A DNA stretch of 64,000 bases from Parabacteroides sp. PM6-13 (GTDB lineage: Bacteria; Bacteroidota; Bacteroidia; Bacteroidales; Tannerellaceae): contig NZ_JARXWF010000003.1 in the NCBI RefSeq assembly GCF_029892605.1, positions 186,001-250,000 on the forward strand. Reading direction: 5' to 3'. Of this stretch, positions 1 to 8,826 are shown one piece after another. The notes under the pieces were generated by a model that had not been told where the DNA came from, searched no databases, and saw only the letters and a list, made by a program, of their open reading frames with translations. Position 1 is the first letter of the stretch. Every line of letters starts with the position of its first letter. Position numbers and translations under genes: made by a program.

Positions 1-48
1 ACGTTATGATAGGTAAATGAAAATAAAATAAACAAAAAGCTTGAAAAA

Positions 49-80
49 CTTGCGTAAAAAGAATAAAATGCTCATATTTG
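49..80 (+). promoter_or_regulatory. Bacteroides-type promoter for dapF-dapL
   Basis: A CTTG (-33 type) at 49-52 is followed after 20 bases by CATATTTG at 73-80, seven of eight matches to the Bacteroides -7 box TAnnTTTG. The dapF ATG lies 50 bases downstream. Confidence 0.7.
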
Positions 81-129
81 CGCCGTATTAGTTTCTTTAT
101 GTTATTCTAATAACTAAAACAGAGTGAAA

Positions 130-966
130 ATGAAGTTTACGAAGATGCATGGAATAGGCAATGATTATGTTTACGTAGATTGTTTTAGTACGCAAGTTAA
201 ACGACCTGATAGGTTAGCTGTTATAGTCAGCAACCGGCACAAGGGGATCGGCTCCGACGGATTGGTTTTAATAATGCCATCTGACGTAGCCGATTTTCGT
301 ATGCGGATGTTTAATCCGGACGGATCGGAATCGCAGATGTGCGGGAATGCTTCCCGCTGCATAGGGAAATATGTCTTTGACAAGGGATTGACGCAAAAGA
401 CGGAGGTGTCGTTGGAGACAAAAGCCGGCATCCGACAATTACAGTTGTTTCCAGAGAACGGAAAGGTAAAACGGGTGTGTGTCGATATGGGTGAGCCTAT
501 TCTTTGCCCTGCGGATATTCCCGTGGTGGCGGTAGGCGAGCGGGTGGTAGACCAGCCCGTTCATTTTGCCCCGGAACAGTATGAGATAACCTGTGTATCC
601 ATGGGGAATCCCCATACGGTTATTTTCAGTCATGAAATAGAAAAAATAGATTTGGCTTATATAGGTAAAAAGATTGAGTTATCAAACCTGTTTCCCGAAC
701 GCACAAATGTCGAATTTGTGGAGATCCTATCTCCTCAAAAGGCAAATGTGCGGGTCTGGGAACGTGGTACCGGCGAGACACAAGCCTGTGGCACCGGGGC
801 TTGTGCAGTATTAGTAGCCGGGGTGTTGACCGGGCGCTTGGAACGAAAAGCAACCATCTCTCTTCCCGGAGGAGAGTTACAGATTGAGTGGGATCCGCAA
901 AACAATCATGTCTATATGACCGGTGAAGCCGTTACAGTCTTCGAAGGCGAATTGCTAAACCTTTAA
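130..966 (+). CDS. dapF: Diaminopimelate epimerase
   Basis: DapF converts LL-diaminopimelate to meso-diaminopimelate in the cytoplasm, giving the cross-link residue of peptidoglycan and the lysine precursor. The protein is 278 residues, normal for the family. It starts with the family opening [17 protein letters not shown] and carries the two catalytic cysteines in MCGNASRC and in [12 protein letters not shown]. The frame is open to a GTG at 124, but ATG 130 begins the conserved N-terminus and is preferred. It is followed after 38 bases by dapL, whose product makes the LL-diaminopimelate that DapF uses, so the two genes form a metabolic pair under the promoter at 49-80. Identification is firm. 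Confidence 0.97.
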   Translation: MKFTKMHGIGNDYVYVDCFSTQVKRPDRLAVIVSNRHKGIGSDGLVLIMPSDVADFRMRMFNPDGSESQMCGNASRCIGKYVFDKGLTQKTEVSLETKAGIRQLQLFPENGKVKRVCVDMGEPILCPADIPVVAVGERVVDQPVHFAPEQYEITCVSMGNPHTVIFSHEIEKIDLAYIGKKIELSNLFPERTNVEFVEILSPQKANVRVWERGTGETQACGTGACAVLVAGVLTGRLERKATISLPGGELQIEWDPQNNHVYMTGEAVTVFEGELLNL

Positions 967-999
967 TTCTTCATTCTTTATTTTTCATTCTTCATTAAG
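967..999 (+). repeat. Heptad repeat upstream of dapL
   Basis: Seven-base periodic units of the TTCTTCA type fill the whole dapF-dapL gap and end five bases before the dapL ATG. The same kind of repeat recurs at 4919, 6043, 9644, 13393 and 13880. Confidence 0.7.
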
Positions 1000-1004
1000 A
1001 AAGT

Positions 1005-2216
1005 ATGGCACTAATAAACGAACATTTCTTGAACTTATCCGAAAGTTATCTCTTTTCAGAGATAGCGAAAAAAGTATCTCATTATAAAACGGCACACCCG
1101 GAAGCAAAAGTCATTAGTCTGGGTATCGGAGATATTACCCGGCCATTGGCTCCGGCAGTTATCCGGGCGATGCACAAGGCTGTTGACGAAATGGCTGATG
1201 CCTCTACCCTGCGGGGATATGCGCCCGAATGCGGGTATGACTTTCTGATTGATGCGATCATCAGAAATGACTTCCAGACACGAGGCATTCAACTGGATGG
1301 CGATGAGGTGTTTGTGAGCGATGGGGCTAAAAGCGATACCGGAAACATCGGCGACATATTGAGTGTAGAGAACAGGGTAGCGATCACCGATCCGGTCTAT
1401 CCGGTCTATTTGGATACAAACCTTATGGCCGGACGCGACATCGTTTACCTTCCGGCAAGTCCGGAGAATGGGTTTATACCTGCTATTCCCGATAAAAAGG
1501 TAGATGTCATCTATCTCTGTTATCCGAATAACCCGACCGGGACGACATTGACAAGAGAGCAATTAAAGAGCTGGGTCAACTATGCTTTGGAGAAAAAAGC
1601 GTTGATATTATTTGATGCCGCATACGAAGCATTCATCACCGAAGAAGATGTGCCGCATAGCATTTACGAAATAGAAGGGGCAAAGCAGGTGGCGATAGAG
1701 TTCCGGAGCTTCTCGAAAACAGCCGGGTTCACCGGTGTACGCTGCGGATATACCATCGTACCGAAAGAGCTGAAGATAGAGGATAGAAACGGACAGTTGC
1801 ACGCCTTGAATGCATTGTGGCGCCGTCGGCAATCGACCAAGTTCAACGGCACGGCCTATATTGTTCAACGCGGAGCCGAAGCGACCTATTCCCCGGAAGG
1901 GAAACAGCAGATCCGGCAGACGATTGATTATTATATGGAGAACGCCCGAATCATAAAAAGCAGTTTACAGGCTTTAGGGTATGAGACCTACGGCGGAGTA
2001 AACGCGCCATACATCTGGGCTAAAACACCCGAAGGGATTACTTCCTGGGGCTTTTTTGATACCTTATTGCATGAATGCCAAATCGTTTGCACTCCCGGTG
2101 TCGGATTCGGGACAAATGGAGAAGGTTTCGTACGCATGACAGCTTTCGGCACAAGAGAAAATACCATCGAAGCAATAGAAAGATGGAAGGCTAATCTCAA
2201 ATTCACGACATTATGA
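1005..2216 (+). CDS. dapL: LL-diaminopimelate aminotransferase
   Basis: A PLP enzyme that converts tetrahydrodipicolinate directly to LL-diaminopimelate with glutamate as amino donor, bypassing the succinylase or acetylase steps of DapD/DapC/DapE. The 403-residue length matches known DapL proteins. The PLP-binding lysine lies in SFSKTAGFTGVRCGY, and CYPNNPTGT is the class I/II aminotransferase cofactor segment. The N-terminus MALINEHFLNLSESYLFSEI is typical of DapL. It lies directly after dapF. Its need for glutamate links it to the nitrogen genes downstream. It could be misannotated as an aspartate aminotransferase, but the N-terminus and genome context favour DapL. Confidence 0.95.
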   Translation: MALINEHFLNLSESYLFSEIAKKVSHYKTAHPEAKVISLGIGDITRPLAPAVIRAMHKAVDEMADASTLRGYAPECGYDFLIDAIIRNDFQTRGIQLDGDEVFVSDGAKSDTGNIGDILSVENRVAITDPVYPVYLDTNLMAGRDIVYLPASPENGFIPAIPDKKVDVIYLCYPNNPTGTTLTREQLKSWVNYALEKKALILFDAAYEAFITEEDVPHSIYEIEGAKQVAIEFRSFSKTAGFTGVRCGYTIVPKELKIEDRNGQLHALNALWRRRQSTKFNGTAYIVQRGAEATYSPEGKQQIRQTIDYYMENARIIKSSLQALGYETYGGVNAPYIWAKTPEGITSWGFFDTLLHECQIVCTPGVGFGTNGEGFVRMTAFGTRENTIEAIERWKANLKFTTL

Positions 2217-2420
2217 TGTTGTACTTCTATTTGTATCCCCGCATACAAAATCCCCGCTAAGGGGAATATCAACAAAAAGAGCAGCGGATTGAAATAACGC
2301 GGCATGTCATTTCATCCATACGAGCCGGAAGGGTAATCCTTCCCGGACAGGGAGAGGTACAGCCTTTTCCTAACACAAAGACAATCGTTTAAGTGTTTAA
2401 TATTCAAAAGAATAATCAAA

Positions 2421-3125
2421 ATGAAAAGAATATATTTTATCACCTCTTTATTTCTTCTTCCTATCTGTATGCAAGCGCAAGAAGAAAAGGAAAATAAAGT
2501 CTCTTTCGACCTGGGAGCCGATTTAGTCAGCTCTTACGTGTGGCGTGGAGCCTATCAGACAAGTGCCGCTATCCAGCCTTCTATGGGCCTGACGGTTGGA
2601 GGATTCTCCTTATCCGCATGGGGTAGCGTTCCTTTCTCCGGAACAGCCAAAGAAGTCGATTTTACTCTTGGCTATGAGCTTGGTGGATTATCCGTAGCCA
2701 TCACCGATTACTGGTGGGCCGGTGAAGGTGCCTACAAATACTTCACCTACGATGCACACAAGACGGAACACCACTTCGAAGCTTCCTTAAGCTACTCATT
2801 GCCCGTGGAAAAGTTCCCACTCTCTCTTTCCTGGAACACCATGTTCGCCGGCGAGGACTACTACAAAGCGGACGGCGAAAGAGCCTATTCTACGTATGTC
2901 TCAGTGGGCTATCCATTTAGTATAAAAGGGGTTGGTCTGGAAGCCGAAATCGGACTTACTCCCTGGGAAGGGATGTATGCGGACGGGTTTGCCGTTGTCA
3001 ACATCGGACTGAAAGCTTCAAAAGAAATCCGTATTACGGACGGGTTCTCATTACCTCTGTTCGCACAAGTTCTGGCAAACCCAGAAGCAGAGGATATATT
3101 TCTCGTATTTGGACTTAGTTTTTAA
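2421..3125 (+). CDS. Putative outer-membrane porin (TorF/Gcw_chp-like)
   Basis: A 234-residue secreted protein. The N-terminus is a signal peptide (MKRIYFITSLFLLPICMQAQ). The mature part begins with SSYVWRGAYQT, which resembles the opening of the TorF / Gcw_chp putative porin family, and continues with alternating amphipathic strands (for example GGFSLSAWGSVPFSG). The protein ends in phenylalanine (FLVFGLSF), as outer-membrane beta-barrels do. It stands 23 bases upstream of PII and amtB, so it may be a nitrogen-responsive pore for small solutes; that role is inferred from position only. No TAnnTTTG box is obvious upstream, where a short GGAAGG/CCTTCC hairpin lies near 2329-2346. Confidence 0.6.
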   Translation: MKRIYFITSLFLLPICMQAQEEKENKVSFDLGADLVSSYVWRGAYQTSAAIQPSMGLTVGGFSLSAWGSVPFSGTAKEVDFTLGYELGGLSVAITDYWWAGEGAYKYFTYDAHKTEHHFEASLSYSLPVEKFPLSLSWNTMFAGEDYYKADGERAYSTYVSVGYPFSIKGVGLEAEIGLTPWEGMYADGFAVVNIGLKASKEIRITDGFSLPLFAQVLANPEAEDIFLVFGLSF

Positions 3126-3148
3126 GTATTCATTAAAAAGGCAAAAAG

Positions 3149-3505
3149 ATGAAAAAGATTGAAGCAATTATTCGCAAAACTAAATTCGATGATGTCAAAG
3201 ATGCATTAGATTCCATCAACATCGAATGGTTCTCTTACTATGACGTAAGAGGTGTTGGGAAAGCCCGGCAGGGACGTATTTACCGTGGTGTTGTGTACGA
3301 CACCAGCAGTATCGAGAGAATACTGATCAGTATCATTGTACGTGATAAGAATGTGAAAAAGACCGTAACAGCCATACAGGAGGCCGCACAAACCGGAGAG
3401 ATAGGCGATGGACGTATTTTCGTTATTCCGGTGGAAGATGCCGTACGTATCCGTACCGGCGAACAGGGGGATATCGCCCTGTATAACGCGGAACATGAAG
3501 AGTAA
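3149..3505 (+). CDS. glnB: Nitrogen regulatory protein PII
   Basis: A 118-residue PII signal protein, which senses ATP/ADP and 2-oxoglutarate and typically gates AmtB. The N-terminus MKKIEAIIRKTKFDDVKDAL, the B-loop TGEIGDGRIFV and the C-terminal RIRTGEQGDIAL are classic. The T-loop GVGKARQGRIYRGVVY is one residue shorter than in E. coli GlnB, and Tyr50 takes the place of the uridylylated Tyr51. The gene lies 31 bases before amtB, the usual glnK-amtB arrangement, so functionally it may be a GlnK. Whether Tyr50 is modified cannot be told; no uridylyltransferase is in this window. Confidence 0.95.
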   Translation: MKKIEAIIRKTKFDDVKDALDSINIEWFSYYDVRGVGKARQGRIYRGVVYDTSSIERILISIIVRDKNVKKTVTAIQEAAQTGEIGDGRIFVIPVEDAVRIRTGEQGDIALYNAEHEE

Positions 3506-3536
3506 ACAGGGGTTCAACTATTAAAAACAAATCAAA

Positions 3537-4913
3537 ATGAAACGATCTATATCTTTAAGAATAAAAAGCCTGTTTGTATTGATCTTATTATTGTTTATGA
3601 CAACCGGACTCTCCGCACAGGAGCTGGCGGAGACAGAAACAGAAACCATAGAGTCCTTCAGTAATATTGCTGATCTGGCTCTATCGCTCGATACGGTCTG
3701 GATGCTGTTGGCGGCTATGTTAGTGTTCTTTATGCAGCCGGGCTTTGCCTTGGTTGAAGCCGGTTTTACCCGTATGAAGAGTACGGCGAACATTCTGATG
3801 AAGAACTTTGTCGATTTCACCTTAGGATCAATTCTGTTCTTTGCCGTAGGATTTGGGTTGATGTTTGGAACCGGCGCATTTGCCGGTACGCCGAATTTCT
3901 TTCAAATAGATTTCCTGGAAATGGATCTGCCTATTGAAGGATTCCTGGTTTTCCAAACCGTGTTCTGCGCCACTGCCGCTACCATTGTTTCGGGAGCCAT
4001 GGCCGAACGGACTAAATTCCACATGTACCTGATTTACACCGTTTGCATCAGTGTATTGATCTATCCGATCTCAGGGCACTGGACCTGGGGAGGCGGCTGG
4101 CTGATGAATGGCGAGGAAGGCAGTTTCATGATGAACCTCTTCGGAACGACTTTTCATGATTTTGCCGGATCAACCATTGTACACTCCGTCGGTGGCTGGA
4201 TTGCTTTAGTGGGTGCTTGGATTGTCGGCCCGCGTATGGGTAAGTATGGAAAAGACGGGAAGTCGAAAGCTATTCCGGGACATAACTTAACGATTGGCGC
4301 ACTGGGTGTTTTTATTCTCTGGTTCGGATGGTTCGGTTTTAACCCCGGCTCCCAATTAGCCGCCTCGGGAGAGGGGAACCGTGTAGCTATCTCACATGTA
4401 TTTCTGACAACCAACTTAGCAGCCTGCGGAGGTGGATTTGCTTCTCTTATAACAGCATGGGCTCGTTATAAAAAGCCAACATTATCCTTGACACTGAACG
4501 GTATATTAGCCGGACTGGTGGCCATCACAGCCGGATGTGATATGGTTTCTCCCGTAGGTGCTTTAATCATCGGTATACTGGCCGGTATTCTGATGGTGTT
4601 CTCTGTAGAGTTTATCGATCGTATTCTCAAGATCGATGATCCGGTAGGTGCCTCATCCGTACATGGTGTTTGCGGCGTCTTCGGAACGTTGATGACCGGA
4701 CTATTCTCTACCAGCGAAGGCTTATTCTACGGACAGGGTTGGAGCTTCCTCGGGGCACAGGCCTTCGGAGCTTCCGTTGTCGGAATATGGGCGCTCGGAA
4801 TGGGCTTCATCATTTTCAAGTCATTAGATATGCTCTTTGGACTCCGTGTTTCTAAACGCGTGGAAGAAGAAGGCTTGGATATATATGAACATGGTGAAAC
4901 AGCTTATAACTAA
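3537..4913 (+). CDS. amtB: Ammonium transporter
   Basis: An Amt/Rh family ammonium channel of the inner membrane, 458 residues. It opens with a signal-like hydrophobic stretch ending GLSAQ, as in many Amt proteins, followed by about eleven membrane helices. Family segments include FFMQPGFALVEAGFTR, the first pore histidine region FHDFAGSTIVHSVGG and the second in SSVHGVCGVFG. The C-terminal cytoplasmic tail (RVSKRVEEEGLDIYEHGE) is the part that usually contacts PII. It is the direct downstream partner of glnB. Confident assignment. Confidence 0.97.
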   Translation: MKRSISLRIKSLFVLILLLFMTTGLSAQELAETETETIESFSNIADLALSLDTVWMLLAAMLVFFMQPGFALVEAGFTRMKSTANILMKNFVDFTLGSILFFAVGFGLMFGTGAFAGTPNFFQIDFLEMDLPIEGFLVFQTVFCATAATIVSGAMAERTKFHMYLIYTVCISVLIYPISGHWTWGGGWLMNGEEGSFMMNLFGTTFHDFAGSTIVHSVGGWIALVGAWIVGPRMGKYGKDGKSKAIPGHNLTIGALGVFILWFGWFGFNPGSQLAASGEGNRVAISHVFLTTNLAACGGGFASLITAWARYKKPTLSLTLNGILAGLVAITAGCDMVSPVGALIIGILAGILMVFSVEFIDRILKIDDPVGASSVHGVCGVFGTLMTGLFSTSEGLFYGQGWSFLGAQAFGASVVGIWALGMGFIIFKSLDMLFGLRVSKRVEEEGLDIYEHGETAYN

Positions 4914-4918
4914 TAAGT

Positions 4919-4999
4919 AATTGAAAATTGAAAGTTGAAAGTTGAAAATGGATTGCTTTCACTTCTCACTTTCAACTTTCAATTTTCAATTTTCAATTT
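4919..4999 (+). repeat. Inverted heptad repeat upstream of asnA
   Basis: Left arm: five seven-base units of ATTGAAA/GTTGAAA type. Right arm: CTTTCAA/TTTTCAA units in inverse orientation, after a short spacer with ATGGATTGC. Transcribed, the arms can fold on each other. The repeat ends eight bases before the asnA ATG at 5008. An in-frame upstream ATG at 4942 lies inside the repeat and would add repeat-encoded residues, so it is rejected as a start. Confidence 0.85.
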
Positions 5000-5007
5000 A
5001 TATAATT

Positions 5008-6042
5008 ATGAAGACAACAATTCCCCAAGGCTACAAGCCTACTCTGGTTCCCGAAGAAATGGAACAAGCAATAAAAGCGATAAAACTAAAATTTCAAGAT
5101 GAACTGTCGCACGCATTAGACCTGAGACGAGTGACGGCACCCTTATTTGTCCTTGCAGGGACAGGTATTAATGATAACCTCAACGGGGTAGAACGCCCTG
5201 TTTCGTTCGAGATTCCGGCTGTCGGAGGTAAGAAGGCGGAAATCGTTCATTCATTGGCGAAATGGAAACGCATGAAACTCGGAGCTTACGGCATTGAGCC
5301 GGGTAAAGGGCTTTATACGGATATGAACGCTATCCGTGCTGATGAAGAACTGGATAACCTCCATTCGCTCTATGTCGACCAATGGGATTGGGAGCGCACC
5401 ATTACCGCTTCCGACCGGAACCTGGATTTCCTAAAAGGGATGGTCAAAAAGATTTATCAGGCACTGAAGAATACAGAGCAATATGTATCCCGGCAATATC
5501 CAAATATAAAACCTACACTGCCTGAGGATATCGTCTTTATCCATACGGAAGACCTACAAAAGGAATATCCCTCCCTTACGCCAAAAGAACGTGAAAACAA
5601 GGCTGCTGAAAAATACGGAGCCATCTTCCTGATTGGTATCGGCGGAGAGCTTCCCGACGGAAAGATACACGATGGACGTTCACCCGACTACGACGACTGG
5701 AGCACACCAACCCGGGATGGCTATAAAGGCTTGAACGGTGATATCATTGTTTGGAACCCAACCTTAGAGCAGGCTTTCGAGATCTCTTCTATGGGTATAC
5801 GTGTCGACAAAACCGCCCTATTACTCCAATTGAAGATCAGAGATTGCGAAGAGCGTAAGGAACTGCAATTCCACAAAAGCCTGTTGGAAGATAAGATCCC
5901 TTTGTCCATAGGAGGAGGAATCGGGCAGTCACGCCTCTGCATGTTCCTGTTGCATTGCGCCCATATCGGTGAAGTGCAAGCCAGCATCTGGCCGGAGGAA
6001 ATGATTGACGAGTGTTTGGCACATAACATAATACTTAAGTAA
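5008..6042 (+). CDS. asnA: Aspartate-ammonia ligase (asparagine synthetase A)
   Basis: AsnA makes asparagine from aspartate, ATP and free ammonia. The 344-residue protein contains the class II synthetase-like motifs ALDLRRVTAPLFVLAGTGIN, GLYTDMNAIR and YVDQWDWERTI, and near the end the ATP-binding motif IGGGIGQSRLCM. E. coli AsnA is 330 residues. The start at 5008 (MKTTIPQGYKP) is chosen because the longer frame from 4942 translates the heptad repeat. Its position between amtB and glutamine synthetase fits use of imported ammonium. Confidence 0.95.
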   Translation: MKTTIPQGYKPTLVPEEMEQAIKAIKLKFQDELSHALDLRRVTAPLFVLAGTGINDNLNGVERPVSFEIPAVGGKKAEIVHSLAKWKRMKLGAYGIEPGKGLYTDMNAIRADEELDNLHSLYVDQWDWERTITASDRNLDFLKGMVKKIYQALKNTEQYVSRQYPNIKPTLPEDIVFIHTEDLQKEYPSLTPKERENKAAEKYGAIFLIGIGGELPDGKIHDGRSPDYDDWSTPTRDGYKGLNGDIIVWNPTLEQAFEISSMGIRVDKTALLLQLKIRDCEERKELQFHKSLLEDKIPLSIGGGIGQSRLCMFLLHCAHIGEVQASIWPEEMIDECLAHNIILK

Positions 6043-6185
6043 TTGAAAATTGAAAGTTGAATTGTAAATCGCTTAGCGGAGCGCAGAGCAAAATGGATTG
6101 CTTCACTTCTCACTTTCAACTTTCACTTTTCAACTTTCAATTAACTAATCACTTTCACTTTTCAACTTTCACTTTTCAATTAAGT
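6043..6185 (+). repeat. Inverted heptad repeats upstream of glutamine synthetase
   Basis: The whole asnA-glnN gap is made of TTGAAAA/GTTGAAA-type units at the left and CTTTCAA/CTTTTCA units at the right. A 30-base insert with GCTTAGCGGAGCGCAGAGC sits in the middle and a second right arm follows. It ends five bases before the ATG at 6191. Confidence 0.8.
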
Positions 6186-6190
6186 AAACT

Positions 6191-8380
6191 ATGGCAAATT
6201 TAAGATTTAGTGCAGTAAAACAAGCTTCCGGACGGGAAGCGGTAGAAGTATCGGCACCGGCTCCTAAGGCTTCCGAATACTTCGGTAAGTATGTATTCGA
6301 CAGAAATAATATGCGTAAATACCTGTCGAAAGAGACTTTGAAATTAGTATTAGGCGCTATTGACAAAGGCGAACCGCTGGACAGGCAAGTGGCCAACCAT
6401 GTAGCTGCCGGTATGCGTATGTGGGCGATGGAAATGGGGGCAACACATTATACCCACTGGTTTCACCCGTTGACTGATGGTACGGCTGAAAAGCATGATG
6501 CCTTTATTGACTTCGACGGACAGGGTGGAGTGATTGAGGAATTCTCGGGGAAACTATTGGCACAACAGGAGCCGGATGCTTCGAGCTTCCCTTCCGGCGG
6601 TATCCGCAATACGTTTGAAGCACGCGGGTACACTGCCTGGGATCCTTCTTCTCCTGCTTTTATCGTAAAAGATACACTTTGTATTCCTACTATTTTTATC
6701 TCCTATACGGGTGAAGCGCTGGACTACAAGACACCTCTGCTCAAATCGATCGCTGCTGTGGATAAGGCGGCAACCGATGTATGTCGTTACTTCGACAAAA
6801 ACGTTAAAAAGGTCTTTTCCTATCTGGGCTGGGAACAGGAGTATTTTCTGGTAGATAGATCCTTATATAATGCCCGTCCTGATTTGGCGCTAACAGGTCG
6901 TACGCTGATGGGACATGAAAGTGCAAAAAACCAACAGCTGGAAGACCATTATTTCGGTTCCATACCGACACGAGTATGCGCCTTTATGCGTGATCTGGAA
7001 TACGAATGTTATAAGTTGAGTATTCCCGTAAAGACCCGCCACAACGAAGTAGCTCCCAATCAGTTTGAAGTAGCACCGATCTTCGAAGAATGTAATCTGG
7101 CGGTCGATCATAACCTCTTATTGATGTCTACCATGGATATCGTTGCCGAACGCCACAACTTCAAGGTGCTTCTCCACGAAAAACCGTTTAAGGGGATAAA
7201 CGGTTCGGGCAAGCACAACAACTGGTCATTGGGTACCGACACGGGCATCAACCTCTTGGGAGCAGGTAAAAACGCGAAAGAGAACCTGCAATTTATCACC
7301 TTTGTTGCCAATGTGTTAATGGCAGTTTATAAGAATAATGCTTTATTGAAAGCCAGCATCTCATCGGCTACCAATGCACACCGTCTGGGAGCTAACGAGG
7401 CACCGCCTGCTATCATCTCCGTCTTTATGGGTTCACAGATCTCGGCTTTACTCGACGAAATAGAATCGAGCAAGGGTATCAAAGATATTGAACTCAGCGA
7501 AAAGACAGGTAAGCGTTTGTCATTGAATTACATTCCGGAGATTATGGTCGATAATACCGACCGTAACCGTACTTCGCCGTTTGCCTTTACCGGCAACCGT
7601 TTCGAGTTCCGTGCCGTGGGTTCATCGGCCAACTGTGCCGCTGCCATGCTTGCACTGAACACGGCTGTTGCCGGACAGTTGAAACAGTTCAAAGCGGAAA
7701 CCGATGCCTTGATCGCTTCCGGTAAATCAGAAGAAGAAGCCGTCTTCCAGATGATTCGGATGTACATCCGGGACTCGAAAGCGATTCGTTTCGATGGCAA
7801 TGGATACAGTGACGAATGGAAAGTCGAAGCGGCAAAGCGCGGATTAGACTGCGAAACACGGGTGCCTGTTATTTATGATGCCTATACCACCTCGCAAACG
7901 ATTGACCTTTTCGCCAAGACAGGTGTCTTGAATGAGCGGGAATTACATGCCCGTAACGAAGTGAAGTGGGAGCAATATACCAAAAAGATTCAGATCGAAG
8001 CCCGTGTGCTGGGTGATTTGGCACTGAACCACATCATTCCCGTTGCCACCCGCTATCAAGGTCTGCTCTTGGATAATGTTTCCAAGATATTTGCTTTATA
8101 TGATAAGGAGAAGGCGGCAAAGATTGCTTCGCAAGATTTATTGATTATCGAAGATATTGCCGATCACCTGAACTTTATTAAGAAGAAGGTCGATGAGATG
8201 GTGGAAGCCCGTAAGCAAGCCAATAAGATAGAAGATGAACGCGAAAAGGCCTTGGTCTATTGCGAGAAAATAGCGCCTTACTTCGATGAAATCCGCTATC
8301 ATATCGATAAGCTCGAACTGACGGTAGACAATGAAATGTGGACCTTGCCGAAATACAGGGAACTGCTTTTTATTCGATGA
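6191..8380 (+). CDS. glnN: Glutamine synthetase type III
   Basis: A GSIII enzyme that forms glutamine from glutamate, ammonia and ATP in the cytoplasm. At 729 residues it is much longer than GSI (about 470), as expected of GSIII. Visible segments are GWEQEYFLVDR with the metal-binding glutamates, KTRHNEVAPNQFEVAPIFE, the ATP/glutamate region NGSGKHNNWS, and NRTSPFAFTGNRFEFRAVGSS near the active-site arginine. The start ATG follows AAGTAAACT directly after the repeat. It is the central ammonia-assimilating enzyme of this cluster. Bacteroides species often carry a second GS gene; none is seen here. Confidence 0.97.
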   Translation: MANLRFSAVKQASGREAVEVSAPAPKASEYFGKYVFDRNNMRKYLSKETLKLVLGAIDKGEPLDRQVANHVAAGMRMWAMEMGATHYTHWFHPLTDGTAEKHDAFIDFDGQGGVIEEFSGKLLAQQEPDASSFPSGGIRNTFEARGYTAWDPSSPAFIVKDTLCIPTIFISYTGEALDYKTPLLKSIAAVDKAATDVCRYFDKNVKKVFSYLGWEQEYFLVDRSLYNARPDLALTGRTLMGHESAKNQQLEDHYFGSIPTRVCAFMRDLEYECYKLSIPVKTRHNEVAPNQFEVAPIFEECNLAVDHNLLLMSTMDIVAERHNFKVLLHEKPFKGINGSGKHNNWSLGTDTGINLLGAGKNAKENLQFITFVANVLMAVYKNNALLKASISSATNAHRLGANEAPPAIISVFMGSQISALLDEIESSKGIKDIELSEKTGKRLSLNYIPEIMVDNTDRNRTSPFAFTGNRFEFRAVGSSANCAAAMLALNTAVAGQLKQFKAETDALIASGKSEEEAVFQMIRMYIRDSKAIRFDGNGYSDEWKVEAAKRGLDCETRVPVIYDAYTTSQTIDLFAKTGVLNERELHARNEVKWEQYTKKIQIEARVLGDLALNHIIPVATRYQGLLLDNVSKIFALYDKEKAAKIASQDLLIIEDIADHLNFIKKKVDEMVEARKQANKIEDEREKALVYCEKIAPYFDEIRYHIDKLELTVDNEMWTLPKYRELLFIR

Positions 8381-8826
8381 TTTTGCCCCAACTTACAACA
8401 CCTAAGCTACACCCTAGGATCACCCTAGGATCACCCTATGCAGATCCTATTTGTAAGCATGGCTTAGGTAGAAAGGAGTCAGATTGACAGGTAGGATTTT
8501 AGGAAAAGTAGCAGAATGATAGATAATATTGATCTACTCTTTTCAGAATGATAGAAAAAGAGAGAAAAACAGGGTGAATTTAAGGCTCCTAAAAGAAGTA
8601 TTTGGGGATAAGAAAGAAGGACATAAAGAGGTCATAAAAAGGAGATGAAGAGAACGGTTCTTCGATATGCGTATTAACGTATTGTCGAAACAGTATTAAG
8701 ACAGGGTCGTGATACTATTAAGACGGGGTCGTGATACTATTAAGACAGGGGTAGAAACACCTTGACGTTTTCACCTTGATTTCTTTACCCTTCGGAAAGG
8801 GTTATTTGTCGCTCATAATAAGTAAT
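8381..8826 (+). other. Leader region of gltB with two sets of tandem repeats
   Basis: This 446-base gap has no gene. It holds an 11-base unit (CACCCTAGGAT) at 8410-8438, 2.6 copies, and a 22-base unit (TATTAAGAC...GTGATAC) at 8694-8753, two full copies and a partial third. No clear TAnnTTTG promoter or terminator hairpin is visible. Confidence 0.6.

Noticed and set aside
4942..5007. Longer N-terminus for AsnA starting at 4942
   Set aside because: The added residues translate the heptad repeat (HFSLSTFNFQFSIY) and do not match the AsnA family; ATG 5008 is right.
8776..8826. GltB start at 8776
   Set aside because: The extra residues (ISLPFGKGYLSLII) are not conserved; ATG 8827 begins the family-like sequence shortly before the nucleophile cysteine.
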